Source of the DNA: Edaphochlamys debaryana
Taxonomy: Eukaryota; Chlorophyta; Chlorophyceae; Chlamydomonadales
Assembly (NCBI GenBank): GCA_016858145.1
Contig: JAEHOE010000018.1
Coordinates: 1,116,001-1,180,000, forward strand
DNA: 64,000 bases
Reading direction: 5' to 3'
The notes under the pieces were generated by a model. The model ran no database searches and was not told the origin of the DNA. It saw only the letters and a program-made list of their open reading frames with translations. The position numbers and the translations under genes were made by a program. Shown here piece after piece: positions 22,471 through 35,115 of the stretch (positions are counted from its first letter, which is position 1; each line of letters opens with the position of its first letter).

Positions 22471-24356
22471 CTAGGCCTCCGCGCCGCCCTCCGCGCCCGC
22501 ACCGCCCGCCTGACGCCGCAGCCATTCGCGCACCTCCGCCCTGCCCTCCGCCGCCCGCTGCGCCTCGCCCCAGTCCACCACCACCCCCGCCTCCAGCAAC
22601 CACGCCAGCGCCTCCACCGGGGCACCGCCCTCGATGGCGGCAGGGAAGGCGCTGGGGTCCAGGGGGAAGCCCAAGCGGCGCAGGGCCCCGAGTGTCGCGA
22701 GGTCTCCGTAGCTCGCTGCCAGTGCGTACAGCCGGAGCTCGTCCTCCTGCCGGGTGGGGCGGCCGGGGCAGAGTCTTGGTTACCGTATATTACCGTGTTG
22801 ACACGGCCCCCGCAATGCGCGGGAGGGGCATGGCAACATGCATGCACCTGGTTAAGCTGAGGGCCTTCTCGTCAGCAGCTGGCAAGCGGCCCTGTCGGCG
22901 AGCTTGGGGGCATTGCCCCCCCTACCAGCGTCGCCCAAGCCACCCACCCAGCACCCACCCCTCCCGGCGCCCGCCTCACCGTGGGCAGAGGCTGTCCCCA
23001 GTGCTCGCACAGCCACTGCAGCACCTCCGCGCACCCCGCCTCGCAGCTCTCTCTCCACACCTCCTCAGCAACCTCGCTCCACTCAAAACCCCTGGCGCGC
23101 AGCAGCTCCAGTATCTCCCGGCTGCCCGCACGTGCTGCCGCCACGTGGCAGCGTGGGCTAACCGCCTCCGCACCGAACGTGTCCAGCAGCCACGTGGCAA
23201 CGGCCACGTAACCGCCGTCCGCGGCCCGGTACAGGGCCCACTCGGGGTCCACCTGGCAGCCCGCGGCGTGCAGCGCCTGCAGCGCACCCAGCTGCCCGTG
23301 TGTGGCGGCAACCACTGCCGCGCCCTCGTCGACTGGGCGCACGCCTTGCGAGAGGAGCCAGGTCAGAGCCTGCGTGTTGCCGACGCGGACCGCGCTCGCA
23401 ACGGCTCGCTCGTCGACGGGAAAGCCGAGGCGGGTGTGTAGGTGCGTCAGGCGGGCCACGGCGTCCGGGCCGGCGGCAGCGACGGCGCAGGCCAGCGGGG
23501 TGACGACGCAGTCCTGCGGCGCCGCCAGCAGCCAATCGAGCTTGGCCGCCCAGTCGGGCGTGCGGCTGCCCGCGGCGGCGGCCAGTGCCGCTTCCTTCTC
23601 CCACGCCGCCATCTCCGCCCCGCCGTGCTCTGCCCACAGCTGCTGCAGCGCTGTCAGGTCGCAGCCCTCGACGATCAGAGCCATGGCGCTGGGCCAATAG
23701 GCGCTCAAGCCCTCTGGACGCTGCTCCAACAGCCAGCGCATGAGCTCAAGGTGGCCCCGGCCGGCGGCTGCCGCAACCGCCGACGCAGTCCACCGCGCGC
23801 CGTTTGCCAGGACCCACTCGCATGCCTCGCGCTGCCCTGCCCGCGCGCAGATATCCAGTGAAGAGTACGATGTACGGCAGCCGCGCTCGAGGAGGAGGCG
23901 GCACGCCGCCAGCTGGCCCGCCCCTGCTGCGGCCTCGAGGACGCGGGATGCCGCCTCCGTCGAGAGCACCAGGCCCACCGCCGAGAACGCGACTTCCAGG
24001 TTGACCAAGTCGCCGCTGGCGGCAGTCAGGCTCAGTAGCTCCACACGTTGCTTGAATGTGAGGCTGTGACAAGCGCCGGGGGCTGACCAGCGCGCGGCGA
24101 ACGCGTGCCGGGGGACAGGGCGGGAGAGAGAGATGGCAGCGTGCTGCCGCAACTGGGCAGCCGGGGCGCGGTTCACCAGCCGCAGCGATCCCGCCACCTC
24201 ATTGGCCGGCAAGAAACCAGCGATGCGGTCGAGTACGCCGGGCAGGAAGACGTCCGCTAGGTTTGCATGCAGGTCAATGGCGTTGGCTCCCGCAATGCTG
24301 GTGTTGCAACTTGAGCCTTCCTCGCCAGCGCATGACGGCTGAGCCAAGGAGTCCAT
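22471..24356 (-). CDS. F-box-like / ankyrin-type repeat protein (550 aa)
   Basis: Two exons, 22980-24356 and 22471-22746, joined in phase 0 across a 233-nt GT-AG intron. The start is ATG at 24356 (MDSLAQPSCAGEEG). Residues about 30-65 (VFLPGVLDRIAGFLPANEV, then SLRLVNRA) look like the F-box-like head seen on many algal ankyrin proteins. From about residue 100 onward there are roughly a dozen degenerate helical repeats of the form A-A-x-x-G-x-L-x-x-L-x-W-L-L-x-x-G, for example AAAGRGHLELMRWLLEQ and AATHGQLGALQALHAAG. Such repeats mediate protein-protein contact, and the F-box-like part would suggest an SCF ubiquitin-ligase adaptor; that role is inferred. Substrate is unknown. The family is usually large and fast-evolving in volvocine algae. 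Confidence 0.75.
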
Positions 24357-24970
24357 GATCTGCGTCTCGCGAAGTACTCCAATGCTCTGCTTGGTGGCAC
24401 GCTAAGCAGTAAACGCGGCTTGGCGCCCTGCAGTTGGCACTTTGCAGATGCTGGTGTGGATGATGGGAACAGGCACGAATCGGGTAGACTAAATGCCAGT
24501 TCTGCTGTTCAAAAAGCGGGTGTCGCAATGCAGGTGTGGCCTGAAGGCCGACGTCATCCAGACCCCCATCAACACCACTCGACGTCCTTCCCCCGGCAGC
24601 CCCCGCCCCCCTCAGTGTCACGTTGCTACTCATCGGCAAGCCCAGCGCTAGCTCCAGTCCAACAACCCGTCAGACGCATTTGACGCCCGCCCTCCGCGCT
24701 TTCAACATGCTGCAGCCTGAGACCATCACCCGCTCACAGACACTTCGGCCCCAGCCTTCGGCCCGACTGTCACCCCCAGGCTCCTGACGCACCTCCATAT
24801 TTGGAGCTCCATACCAACTCAATCACACTTCAAACCTCCGTCGAACCTCGCTCGAAACTGGAGTCTGAATGCCGTCGGCTCAACTCCACATGCACCAAGT
24901 GCCCAAGCCTCCAGGGGCCTGCCGCCTGTCGGCACATCTAGGGCGGCTGTCGCCTGTCCCCTCACTCGAG
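24357..24970. other. Intergenic: upstream of F-box/ankyrin gene, downstream of MYND copy A
   Basis: About 610 nt with no supported coding sequence. Homology between the two MYND copies stops almost at the stop codon (about 24960 in A, 30717 in B), so the 3' flank here is unique. Confidence 0.55.
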
Positions 24971-27900
24971 TCACTCCTCCGCCCCCGCGGGTGCCGCCGC
25001 CGCCTCCGCCTCCCCCCGCCTCCTCTCCGCCGCCAGCGCTGCGCACACCTCCTTGTGCCCGCCCCTCCACGCCTCCCGCTGGCAGTCTCCAACCTTGCAG
25101 TACCGCACCGCATGGCAGCCGCCGCACTGGGCCAGCGGCAGCTCTGCCTCGCACGGCCCGTCCAGACACATGCAGCCCGGGTTGCAGCAGGCCCTGGGCA
25201 GCCGCCACGCGATGACGTGGCCTGCTGCGCCCGACCCTGTGCCAGAGGGAGGCACCAGCGCGACTACCCAGTCCGGTGGGGGCGCGGAGCCCGCGCCGGC
25301 GCGCAGTTGGGCCAGGAAGCGCCGCGCCTCGTCCCGGTACTCCTCGGGTTCTCCATCCGCATGGGCGGCCTCCAGGGCGCTGCCCACGACGCGGAACGCC
25401 GCAGCGAGCTGTCCGTGCCCCCACCCCTCCAGCCACTCCGCCGCTCCCAGCATTGGCGCTCCAGGATTCCCCCGGCGGCAGCAGGGGCAGCGCTGCTGCT
25501 GCCGCCGTCCCCGTCGCCATCGCCATCCGGTGATGCGGGCTTCAGCCAAGCCGCCGCCTCTGCGCCGAGGGCGTCGTGCGCGGCAAGGTCCAGCAGACCG
25601 CTCAGCACGATTGTGCCGAACAGGCCCGCCCGCCTGGTCGCCACCCGGACGCCTGCCCTGTGGGGGCCTGCGGGGGTGCCCCCAATGGCTGGCAGGGCCT
25701 CGCAGGCGGCCTTGATGAGGCGCTCGGGGGCGGCCGGCACCAGGCCCTGAGAGACGGAGCCCCAGCCTCCTAGAGATGAGTCCAGGAGGTCGATAGTCTC
25801 TGTCAGCAGGTTGGCGAGCTTGGGGTCAGGGCCCGCCCCAGCCGCAGCTGCGGCCCTGCCGCCCTGGCGGCGAGAGGCCGAGGCAGGCGCTGCCCCCGCC
25901 GCCGCCTTGGCCGCCACCGCCTCCAACACGCCCGTGCTTGCGCGGATGCAGGAGCGGAGGCACAGCGCCGCCGCCCCCCGCAGCTCCGCCGCCGCCGCCC
26001 AGCTGAGCCCCAGCGCAGGGGGCCCGGGCGGCGCCAGGAGCGCGCTACCGCCGGCGCTGGACCCCTCTGCACCCTCACCCTCCTCCGCCGTAGCAGCAGC
26101 TGTGGGCTCAGAATCGTCATCCTTTTTCTTCGGCATTTCCCGCGCCCCCAGCAGGTGCCCCACCACCGCCACCAGCCTCTCCAGCTGGGACGTGGCGTGG
26201 CCCACGGGCCGGTCGAGGCCCTTGCCCGCCGCCACCTCGTCCTCCGCCTTGGCCGCCAGCCGCCGCGCAAGCTTGCCCGCGGAGGCCAGCAGACCGGCGA
26301 GGTCCTGGGCCAGGGTCTCAGTTACGCTGGGAGCGGATGGGGGCCCTCGCGGCCCAGGCTCAGCGCGGGGAAGCAGCGCTCTGGCGGGAGACGGCAGCGC
26401 CAGGGCCATCACCAGCGTGTGGTGCAACGCCCTTTCCGCCTGCCCCGGGGGGCCGTCGTCGTCCCCGGCGCCGCCCGATCCGGAGCCCAGCAGCGCGGCA
26501 ACCGCCTCGGGGGTGGCGGCGCTGCCCAACTGCTGTACGGCGGCCTGCAGAGTGGCAAAGTCCGCCGCCCGCCCGACGGACTGCAGCAGGCTGGTGGTGA
26601 CGCCGCCCGGGCCCGTCAGGTGCAGGAAGCTCGCCCGGGTCCCCGACGGGCCCATCCGCATGACCGGCGAGGCGCCGGCGGTGAGGCGCACTGCGGCCTC
26701 CAGCGTGTGGGCCCAGCGCGTCTCCGCCAGCACCCGAGCCACGCGGTCCCGGGCCGCGGGGAGCAGCAGCACGCGCAGCGGCGTCCGGGGCCCTGTCGAG
26801 GGCGGGCAGACGTACCGAAAGGTGCGGAGAGGTGCATGAGCGTGACAGCAGAAGCGAAAGCCCTGTTGGCTGCTGGCGTTGATGACGAAACGTCCGCAGG
26901 TACGAGCTTTGAGTGACCATCCGTATCAACCGAAGTGCTAGCAGAATAAGTTGAGAAGAACGCTGGCCACGGCTCACCGGGCACGTAATGGTCATCTGCG
27001 TCCGCCAGGAGCGCGTACATGGCGCCCTCGGAGATGTGCAGCACGTCCTCCACCCGCTCATCGTCCATGAGCGCCAGCGGGTGGTGCAGGTGGGCGTACT
27101 CTGCCGTGGCCACCGCCGCCGCCATGCCCTGCACGCAGGCGGGGAGGGCGGAGGCAGGGGCGGGTGGGCGCGAGGGCCTGGCACGTGGGGGCGCGGTGGC
27201 ACTGCAGGTAAGCGCTTTGCAGTCACGAGCGGAAGCAACTAAGGTTGCTGATGGAGCTGCCGGAAAGGGACACGTCTAGTAGGTGGCTATGGCCCCGCCC
27301 GGAAGGTGGCGCGTAGGCCCGCACAGCATCATGCGAGCGCGGAAAGCATCCGCAGCACGCAGCACGCAGCACGCACCTCCAGGGTAGCGCCCAGGGCCGC
27401 CAGGGCGCAGGCCTCGTCACGCAGGGCGGGCCTGGCCGCTGGCTGCATGAGGACTAGGTGCAGCATCCACGACAGCAGCTTAGTCACGTCCTGCCGGTGT
27501 GACAGAGAGGCCTCGGGTCCGAACCCCGCTCGCAGCACTCGGCGCGTGCACTCCAGAACAGTCGCCAGCGGCGGCGGCCTGGGCTCCTGCCCCCCACCGC
27601 CTGCCGCGCAGCTGCCCGAGGGCGCCGGCGGCCCCAGGAGGTCCAGCTGGGCGCACACCTCCCACGTGCGCAGGGCCGTCAGACTGGTCGGCATCCGGTC
27701 GACGCCGGAGCCTCGCCGCGGCTTGGGCAGCGGCAGGCTGAGGTCGATGCGGCCCCCCGCCTCCCCGTGCGGCGGCAGGCGGCACGAGTCCAGCGCCGCC
27801 CAGCCGCTGCTGCCGCCGCCGCCGCTGCGGCCCCCACTGGCGTCCGCCTCATCCGCGGCGACGCCACCACCCGCCGCCGCTGCCGCCGCCGCTGCCGCTG

Positions 27901-30165
27901 CTGTGTCCGTGCAGTGTCGCTCCAGCAGGCAGACCTGCAGCCGCTGCACTGCGGGGCCCAGCAGCAGGCCCAGGGCCCGCAGGCCCTCGGGCGTGGGCTG
28001 GCGGGTGGAGTCCTTGCCCGGAGGCGTAATCTGCTTGACGACAAAGGGCAGAAAAAGCAGAGCCCGAGACAGGTTGGCGATGGCTTGGCCCACCAGCTCC
28101 TCAGCTGCCGCCCCGGGCCCGCCCGGGCCCCGCCCGGACTGCTGCCGCCGGCCCAAGGCGGCGGGGCCCGGGAGGGTGGCAGGGACCGGCGCCCCAAGCA
28201 TGGCCGCTGCCAGGGCTTCTAGAAGGCCGCTGGAGTGGAGGGAGGCGAGCAGCTGCGTCACCTCGGCCGGGGTCAAGGGCCAGCGCCGGCGGGCCAGGGC
28301 GGGATCCTTGGTCTCGTATGCGTAGGAGCGGGCCGTGCCGAGCTCGGGTGCCTTGAGGTCCAGGCACGCGCCCCACAGCAGAGTGTGGGCCAAGTGAGCG
28401 GTGCGGTCCAGAACGCGCCACAGCGGGAGCGCCGGCACGGTGGAGGGTGAGGGCGCCGACGCCGACGGTGCGAGGCTTCCGCCGCTGTCAGCAGCCGCGC
28501 TCAGGGCCCTGACGGCCGCCGCCACCGCCTCCACCAGTGCCGGCTGGCGCAGCTGCCTTGACAGGAGCATGGCCTGGGCCAAGTGGGCGGCATCGGATGC
28601 CGAGGCGGGGGTTGCGGCAGTGCTCGCAGCCGCCGGGTCCCGCCGCTGTCGGCCGCGGCGGCCTGGGTTGCCGGTATCCGCAGGCACGGCGGGCCGCGTG
28701 TTGCCGTGTTGGTCCATGATGACGAGGCCCGCTAGCGGGTCGCCGCTTCCCCCGGCCCCCCCCTCCTCCGGCCGGTCCACTATCTCCACGATTGCGGAGC
28801 TGGCCACACGGCACAGCACGGCCAGGGCGGCGTGGGTGAAGCTGTGTATGTGCGTGTGGAGAGGTGTGGGAGCGGGCGGAGGGTGGAGAGGTGAGAAGCA
28901 GGGGGACGGGCGGAGAGGAGCGGCCGGATACCTGCGAAGCGCAAGGCAGCGCACACCAGCACTCGAGCACCTCACCGAGCCGCCAGGGGTGATCCGTTGC
29001 CTTGTGCTTGTGCCGCAGCCGCCTGCAGCACCGCCGTCGCGCCTGCCACCACGCCAGCCTCAACGGCCAGCTGGGGCAGAGAGCTGCTGCCTCGGCTGGA
29101 GGAGGCCTGTGGGTGGGAGGGAGGCGGGGAGGCCAGAACAGAGTGCAGCCGTAGGGGTCATTAGCCGTACAGCCCAAGGCCGGCAAGGGCCGTCATAACC
29201 CCACGGCGCCCTGCCTCACGTGTAGGTAGAGCGGCTCGTGTGGGGAGGCCACCGCCAGCGGCTCGATTGCCAGCGTCCCCACCGCCTGGCTGAAGGCAGC
29301 CAGAGCCGCAGCCAGCTCATCGCCCAGCTCGGGGGCCTGCTCGCCCCCCACGTAGCGCTCCCACAGACGGACCAGGCACTGCAGCGCCTGCCGGGCCTCG
29401 GGGGGCACTCCCCCGTCAGCCGGGGGCACCATGCCCGATCCAGGAAAGGGGCGAGGCGCGCTGCGGGGGCCAAAGGGGAGCAGGGCGGGGTTGCAGCGTG
29501 GGAAGGCCGGGCGTCGCCCAGCAACGCCTGGAGCGGCGCGTGCGCTCGCTGCAGCCCCTCTGCCCCTCCCTAGCCGTCTCGCCGAGACTGATAGACCCGG
29601 TGTGCACGTCGGCCGCCCTGCGCCGGCGCCGCGTATTCGCTGCGGCCCGCCCTGCAGCCCGGACTGCGAACCGCCGCCGCGCTTAGGCCGCGCCGCGAGC
29701 CATCGTTAACTGCCGACGGCCTCTCAAGGCTCACCTGGGGGCCTTGCACTCGCCTCGAGCTGCGTTGCGCAGAGGGAGGCGGTGCTAGTTGCGAGCCGCA
29801 GGGGGGGCCCCGCCGCGACTCTTTCCGCGAGGCCTCGCAGCTCTCCTTGTCGCACGGAGACAGGCTTCGACTCTGTTACTGTAGGCGGTTTAGCTAGCGG
29901 GCCGGCAATTTTGACCGCTGGAGGTGAAGCGCCGTTGCGCATGTGTCGACCCACCGGTCCCGTGCCCCCACCCGGCTTCACAGCCCCCCGCGCCCGCGCT
30001 TTCGGACACGCTGCACAGATCGGCGCCTCGCGCCCTTCCCCCGCCCCCGTGGGTTTCAGCCCCCCGCCCCGTGCTTACAGGTTTCCGAGCTAACGTTTGC
30101 GCTGGTCGAGTGACGGAACCACCCAGCGGCGTGTTGTGCGGGGACGATGCCTCGGGCACCGCCTT
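24960..30165. repeat. Tandem duplication, unit A
   Basis: The whole MYND gene plus about 220 nt upstream is repeated as unit B. Offset is about 5.75 kb at the 3' end and 5.68 kb at the 5' end, so small indels have accumulated. Matching landmarks are the C-terminal finger, the LRTWEVC block, the exon beginning ASSSRGSSS, and the promoter-side sequence ending near the GCCCGAGGCATCG motif at about 30150. Confidence 0.9.
24971..29942 (-). pseudogene. MYND-finger protein, tandem copy A, with single-base frameshift before the MYND finger
   Basis: Exons from 5': 29735-29942 (ATG at 29942, MRNGASPPAVKIAG), 29220-29548, 28976-29106, 27377-28841, 26978-27128 and 24971-26792. All joins agree in phase, but the last exon is one base short. 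At about 25460 it reads CTGGAGCGCC where copy B has CTGGAGACGCC. The main frame then runs out at 25264 in unrelated residues, while the true tail (CCNPGCMCLDGPC, then AQCGGCHAVRYC, then HKEVCAAL), a MYND zinc finger, lies in another frame. The rest is an Ala/Leu-rich helical protein with two low-complexity inserts and no catalytic motif I know. It could be a pseudogene, a truncated but expressed allele, or a sequencing error. MYND fingers generally bind proline-rich partners; the role of this family is unknown. Confidence 0.65.
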
Positions 30166-30716
30166 TGCTCGCGCCGTCTCCCGACGACTTCCCGGCCCCC
30201 ACTTTCCCCGACCCGTCCCGGCCCCCGTGCGCTGCAGCCCCCGCCCCCGCTTATTGATTTCCGGGCCCAAGCACCCACCGGCGTGTCAAGCAGCCGCACA
30301 TGTGTGAGGTGGCGGAAGAGTGCGGGGGAAACACGCCGGTCGGGCGCGAATTGATGCCACCTCCAGTAACAACACTGATACGGGCTGTGCGTGAGCCATC
30401 GGGTCACCCGTTGAGCTGGCCGAGGCCGATGCCGACATCGCAACAGCTGCCAACAGAGGACAACGTTCCTCGACATACGTTGAGGGTTCTCCCTCAACAA
30501 TCATTCATGCCGTTGGTTCTTGACTGTGACTGCACACGCGAGTTCTGTTCGCGAACAACCACACCTAGGTACATCTCTCCATCCCCGTCTCTATTAACCT
30601 CTATCAACCTCCATTAGTCGGCTGCAACATGGGTTCATTCATTTGTTTGCTGCAGCCCAGCCCCCCCCAGTTCGGAGTCTGATTGCCGACCAGCTCATCC
30701 GTGGCACCCCACTTCC
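29943..30716. promoter_or_regulatory. 5' flank of MYND copy A and spacer to copy B
   Basis: 29943-30165 is shared with the flank of copy B (about 35640-35825) and therefore probably holds the promoter/5' UTR, including a conserved GTAAGC donor-like site that suggests a 5' UTR intron. 30166-30716 is unique, with no supported gene. No TATA box is obvious. Confidence 0.45.
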
Positions 30717-33700
30717 TCACTCCTCCGCCCCCGCGGGTGCCGGTGCCGCTTCCGCCTCCCCCCGCCTCCTCTCCGCCGCCAGCGCTGCGCACACCTCCTT
30801 GTGCCCGCCCCTCCACGCCTCCCGCTGGCAGTCCCCAACCTTGCAGTACCGCACCGCACGGCAGCCGCCGCACTGGGCCAGCGGCAGCTCTGCCTCGCAC
30901 GGCCCGTCCAGACACATGCAGCCCGGGTTGCAGCAGGCCCTGGGCAGCCGCCACGCGATGACATGGCCTGCTGCGCCCGACCCTGTGCCAGAGGGAGGCA
31001 CCAGCGCGACCACCCAGTCTGCCAGCGGACGCGTAGGCGTAGAGTCACAGCGGATTGAGCGCAGTTGGGCCAGGAAGCCCCGTGCATTGTCCCGGGACTC
31101 CGGGGGTCCGTCGTCGACCCGGGCACTCTCCAGGACCCTGACCACAGCGCGGAAGGTCTGAGCAAGGTTCTCGTGCCCCCACCCCTCCAGCCACTCCGCC
31201 GCTCCCAGCATTGGCGTCTCCAGGATCCCCCCAGCGGAGGCCGCAGCGCTGCTGCTGCCGCCCTCTGCCCCGCTGCCTGGCTGCTGCGGCGGCGGCGTGG
31301 GCTTCAGCCACGCCGCCGCCTCTGCGCCGAGGGCGTCGTGCGCGGCAAGGTCCAGCAGACCGCTCAGCACGATTGTGCCGAACAGGCCCGCCCGCCTGGT
31401 CGCCACCTGGACTCCTGCCCTGTGAGGGCCTGCGGGGGTGCCCCCAATGGCTGGCAGGGCCTCGCAGGCGGCCTTGATGAGGCGCTCGGGGGCGGCCGGC
31501 AGCAGGCCCTGAGAGACAGAGCCCCAGCCCGACAGGGGAGAGTCCAGGAGGTCGATAGTCTCGGTTAGCAGGTTGGCGAGCTTGGGGTCAGGGCCCACCC
31601 CAGTCGCAGCTGTTGCCCTGCCGGCCCTGGCGGCCCTGCCGCCCTGGCGGCGAGAGGCCGAGGCAGGCGCTGCCCCCGCCGCCGCCTTGGCCGCCACCGC
31701 CTCCAACACGCCCGTGCTTGCGCGGATGCAGGAGCGGAGGCACAGCGCCGCCGCCCCCCGCAGCTCCGCCGCCGCCGCCCAGCTGAGCCCCAGCGCAGGG
31801 GGCCCGGGCGGCGCCAGGAGCGCGCTGCCGCCGGCGCTGGACCCCTCTGCACCCTCACCCTCCTCCGCCGGAACATCAGCTGCGGGTTGCGTGCCTTCCT
31901 CGTCCCGCTTCAGCTGTCCCCGCGCCCCCAGCAGGTGCCCCACCACCGCCCCCAGCCTCTCCAGCTGAGACGAGGCAGTGCCCACGGGGCGGTCGAGGCC
32001 CTTGCCTGCGCGCACCTCCGCCGCCGCCTTGGCCGCCAGCCACCGCGCAAGCTTGCCCGCGGAGGCCAGCAGCCCGCTCAAGTCCCGGGCCAGAGGCTCC
32101 GCTGCGCAAGCAGCAGCGGCAGCGGCGGCTGCACCACCGGATGCCGGGCCGGCCGCCGACAGAGGAAGCAGCGCCTCGGAGGGTGGCGGCAGCGCAGCCG
32201 CCAGGGACAGCGCGAGGGACAGCGCCTTGTTGGCTTGCTCGGGCTGGTCTAGGTCGCCCAGGGGCCCCCCGCTGCGACCCGGCGGCAGGTCGGGCACATA
32301 GAGAGGGGCCCCGCTGCGGCTTTCCACGGTCACCATGAGCTGGATGCCGGGCCCCAGGCTCCACACCAGCTGGTTGCCCACGCTGAGCCGCAGTGCGCCC
32401 TCCAGCGCGCGGGCCCAGCGCGCCTCCGCCAGGGCCAGAGCCACCCGGGGCCGGGCCGCGGGGGCCAGCAGCACGCGTAGCGGCGCCCCGGAGCCTGGTG
32501 AAGGCAGAGGCGCGGGAGGGCAAGCGTGTGACCCGATGCATAAGAGTGCTGGCAGCTCTTCCGGCGGTCTGTAGCTAGCTAGCTGCATGCCTGCCGAGCG
32601 CATCCCGCATGTCGCCGCCAGGCCCCTACCGCCCTGCTCCCCGCCTGGATTCCCTCCGCCCGCCCCGTCCGTGCCGTCACCCCACGCACCCCAATCCCCC
32701 ACGGCCAGGCTCGGCCCCGCCACCCTGACCCACCCTCGCCCTTGCCGTCCAGCCCAAGTGCGGCCGCCGCCGCCTCGGCGACGTCCACCACCGGCTTGGC
32801 TCGGTCGTCGTCCAGGGCCGGGTCGGGGTCGTGCAGGCGCTCGTGCTCCGCCTCGTCCACCGCCGCTTGAACGTACTGCTCGGGCGGGGGAGCGTGAGGG
32901 AGAGAGGGTGAGTCGCGGCGGGGGTGGGGAACCGGGGCATGCGGCGCTGTGCGGGAAGGGTGGCCGAGGCGGGGGAGGCAGGGCTGTGGGTGACAGCGCG
33001 TGATGGCTCGGTCAGGGGCGCTGCACTCAGCACGCAGCACGCAGCGCGCAGCACGCAGCACGCGGCATGCATCACGCAGCCCGCAGCCACGCACCTGCAC
33101 GATGGCGCCCAGGGCCGCCAGGGCGCAGGCCTCCTCCCGCAGGGCGGGCCTGGCCGCTGGCTGCATGAGGACTAAGCGGATCAGGGCTGACGCCAGCCTG
33201 ACCGTGTCCTCGCGGCTCGGCAGCGTGGCCTCCGCCGCAAACCCCGCCGCCAGCACTCGGCGAGTGCAGTCCAGGATGGTCGTCAAGGGCAGCGGCCTGG
33301 GCTCCTGCCCCCCACCGCCTGCCGCGCCGCTGCCCGAGGGCGCCGGCGGCCCCAGGAGGTCCAGCTGGGCGCACACCTCCCACGTGCGCAGCGCCGTCAG
33401 ACTGGTCGGCATCCGGTCGACGCCGGAGCCTCGCCGCGGCTTGGGCAGCGGCAGGCTGAGGTCGATGCGGCCCCCCGCCTCCCCGTGCGGCGGCAGGCGG
33501 CACGAGTCCAGCGCCGCCCAGCCGCTGCTGCTGTTCCGGCCGCTGCGGCCCCCATTGGCGTCGACCTCAGCCGCGGCGACGTCACCACCCGCCGCCGCCG
33601 CCACTGCCGCTGCCGCCGCCGCTGCCGCCGCCGCCGCCGCTGCTGTGTCCGTGCAGTGTCGCTCCAGCAGGCAGACCTGCAGCCGCTGCGCCGCGGGGCC

Positions 33701-35115
33701 CAGCAGCAGGCCCAGGGCCCGCAGGCCCTCGGGCGTGGGCTGGCGGGTGGAGTTCTTGGAGGGCGGCGTGACCACCTTGACCACAAACGGCAAAAACAGC
33801 AGAGCCCGAGACAGGTTGGCGATGGCTTGACCCACCAGCTCCTCACCTGCCGCCCCGGGCCCGCCCGGGCCCCGCCTGGACCGCTGGCCTGAGGCGGCGG
33901 GGCCCGGGAGGGTGGCAGGGACCGGCGCCCCAAGCATGGCCGCTGCCAGGGCTTCTAGAAGGCCGCTGGAGTGGAGGGAGGCGAGCAGCTGCGTCACCTC
34001 GGCCGGGGTCCCGGGCCAGGTCCCCGTCAAGCCTGGGGTTGCGTACACGCGTTGCCGCGCCGCGCAGACCTCGGGATAGTCCAGGTATAGGAACATGCCA
34101 AACAGCAGGGTGTGGGCCAAATGAGCAGCACGGTCCAGAACGCGCCACAGCGGGAGCGCCGTCACAGTGGAGGAGGAGGGCGCCGTCGGCGACGGCGAAG
34201 AGCCCCTCGGCGTGGGGTCCCCACCGCTGGCAGCAGCCGCGCTCAGGGCCCTGACGTCCGCGGCCACCGCCTCCACCAGCGCCGGCTGGCGCAGCTGCCT
34301 TGACAGGAGCTTGGCCTGGGCCAAGTGGGCGGCTTTGGTGGCGGCGAAGGCAGAGCCCGCAGCCGCCGTGCCCCGCTGGCGGCCGCCCCTGCTGGTCGGC
34401 CCTCGCAAGTCCCGTCGATCCGCCTCTGCCCCGGCCCCGGCTCCCGGCCCCACTCGTCGGTCCACTATCTCCACGATTGCGGAGGTGGCCACACGGCACA
34501 GGATGGTCAGGGCGGCGTGGGTAAAGCTGTGTATGTGTGGTGGGGTGAGAGAGCGGGCGGAGGGTGGTGAGGTAAGAAGCAAGCGGACGGATGGAGAGGG
34601 GCGGCGGGGTCATGCAAAGTGCAGAGGAGCGCAATCCAGCACACAAGCTTCTCACCGAGCCGCCAGGGGTGATCCGTTGCCTTGTGCCTGCGCCGCAGCA
34701 TCCTGCAGCACCGCGGTCGCGCCTGCCACTACGCCAGCCTCAACGGCCAGCTGGGGCAGAGAGCTGCTGCCTCGGCTGGAGGAGGCCTGTGGGTAGGGAG
34801 GGGAGGGCGGCGGGGAGGCAAGAGTTGTAAACCGCAGGGATCATTAGCCGTACAGCCCAAGGCCGCCAAGGGCCGTCATAACCCCACGGCGCCCTGCCTC
34901 ACGTGTAGGTAGAACGGCTCATGTGGGGAGGCCACCGCCAGCGGCTCGATCGCCAGCGTCCCCGCCACCTGGGTGAAGGCAGCCAGAGCCGCAGCCAGCT
35001 CATCGCCCAGCTCGGGGGCCTGCTCGCCCCCCACGTAGCGCTCCCACAGACGGACCAGGCACTGCAGCGCCTGCCGGGCCTCGGGGGGCACTCCCCCGTC
35101 AGCCGGAGGCACCAT
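30717..35115 (-). CDS. MYND-finger protein, tandem copy B (intact finger)
   Basis: Exons from 5': 34903-35231 (first in-frame ATG at 35115, MVPPADGGVPPEARQALQC), 34656-34786, 33095-34526, 32734-32875 and 30717-32494. All agree in phase and give 1,231 residues from that ATG. The C-terminal 60 residues form a MYND zinc finger (Cys pairs in CCNPGCMC, CGGC, YCKVGDC, then H-K-E-V-C). Upstream is an Ala/Leu-rich alpha-helical protein with segments shared with copy A, for example LRTWEVCAQLDLLGPPAPSG and EELVGQAIANLSRALLFLPF. The exon matching copy A exon 1 (35418 to about 35640) is still open, but the ATG used in A is ATC here. So B either starts at 35115 or at a site I cannot identify. The fifth exon differs completely from that of A. 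Function is unknown. Confidence 0.7.
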
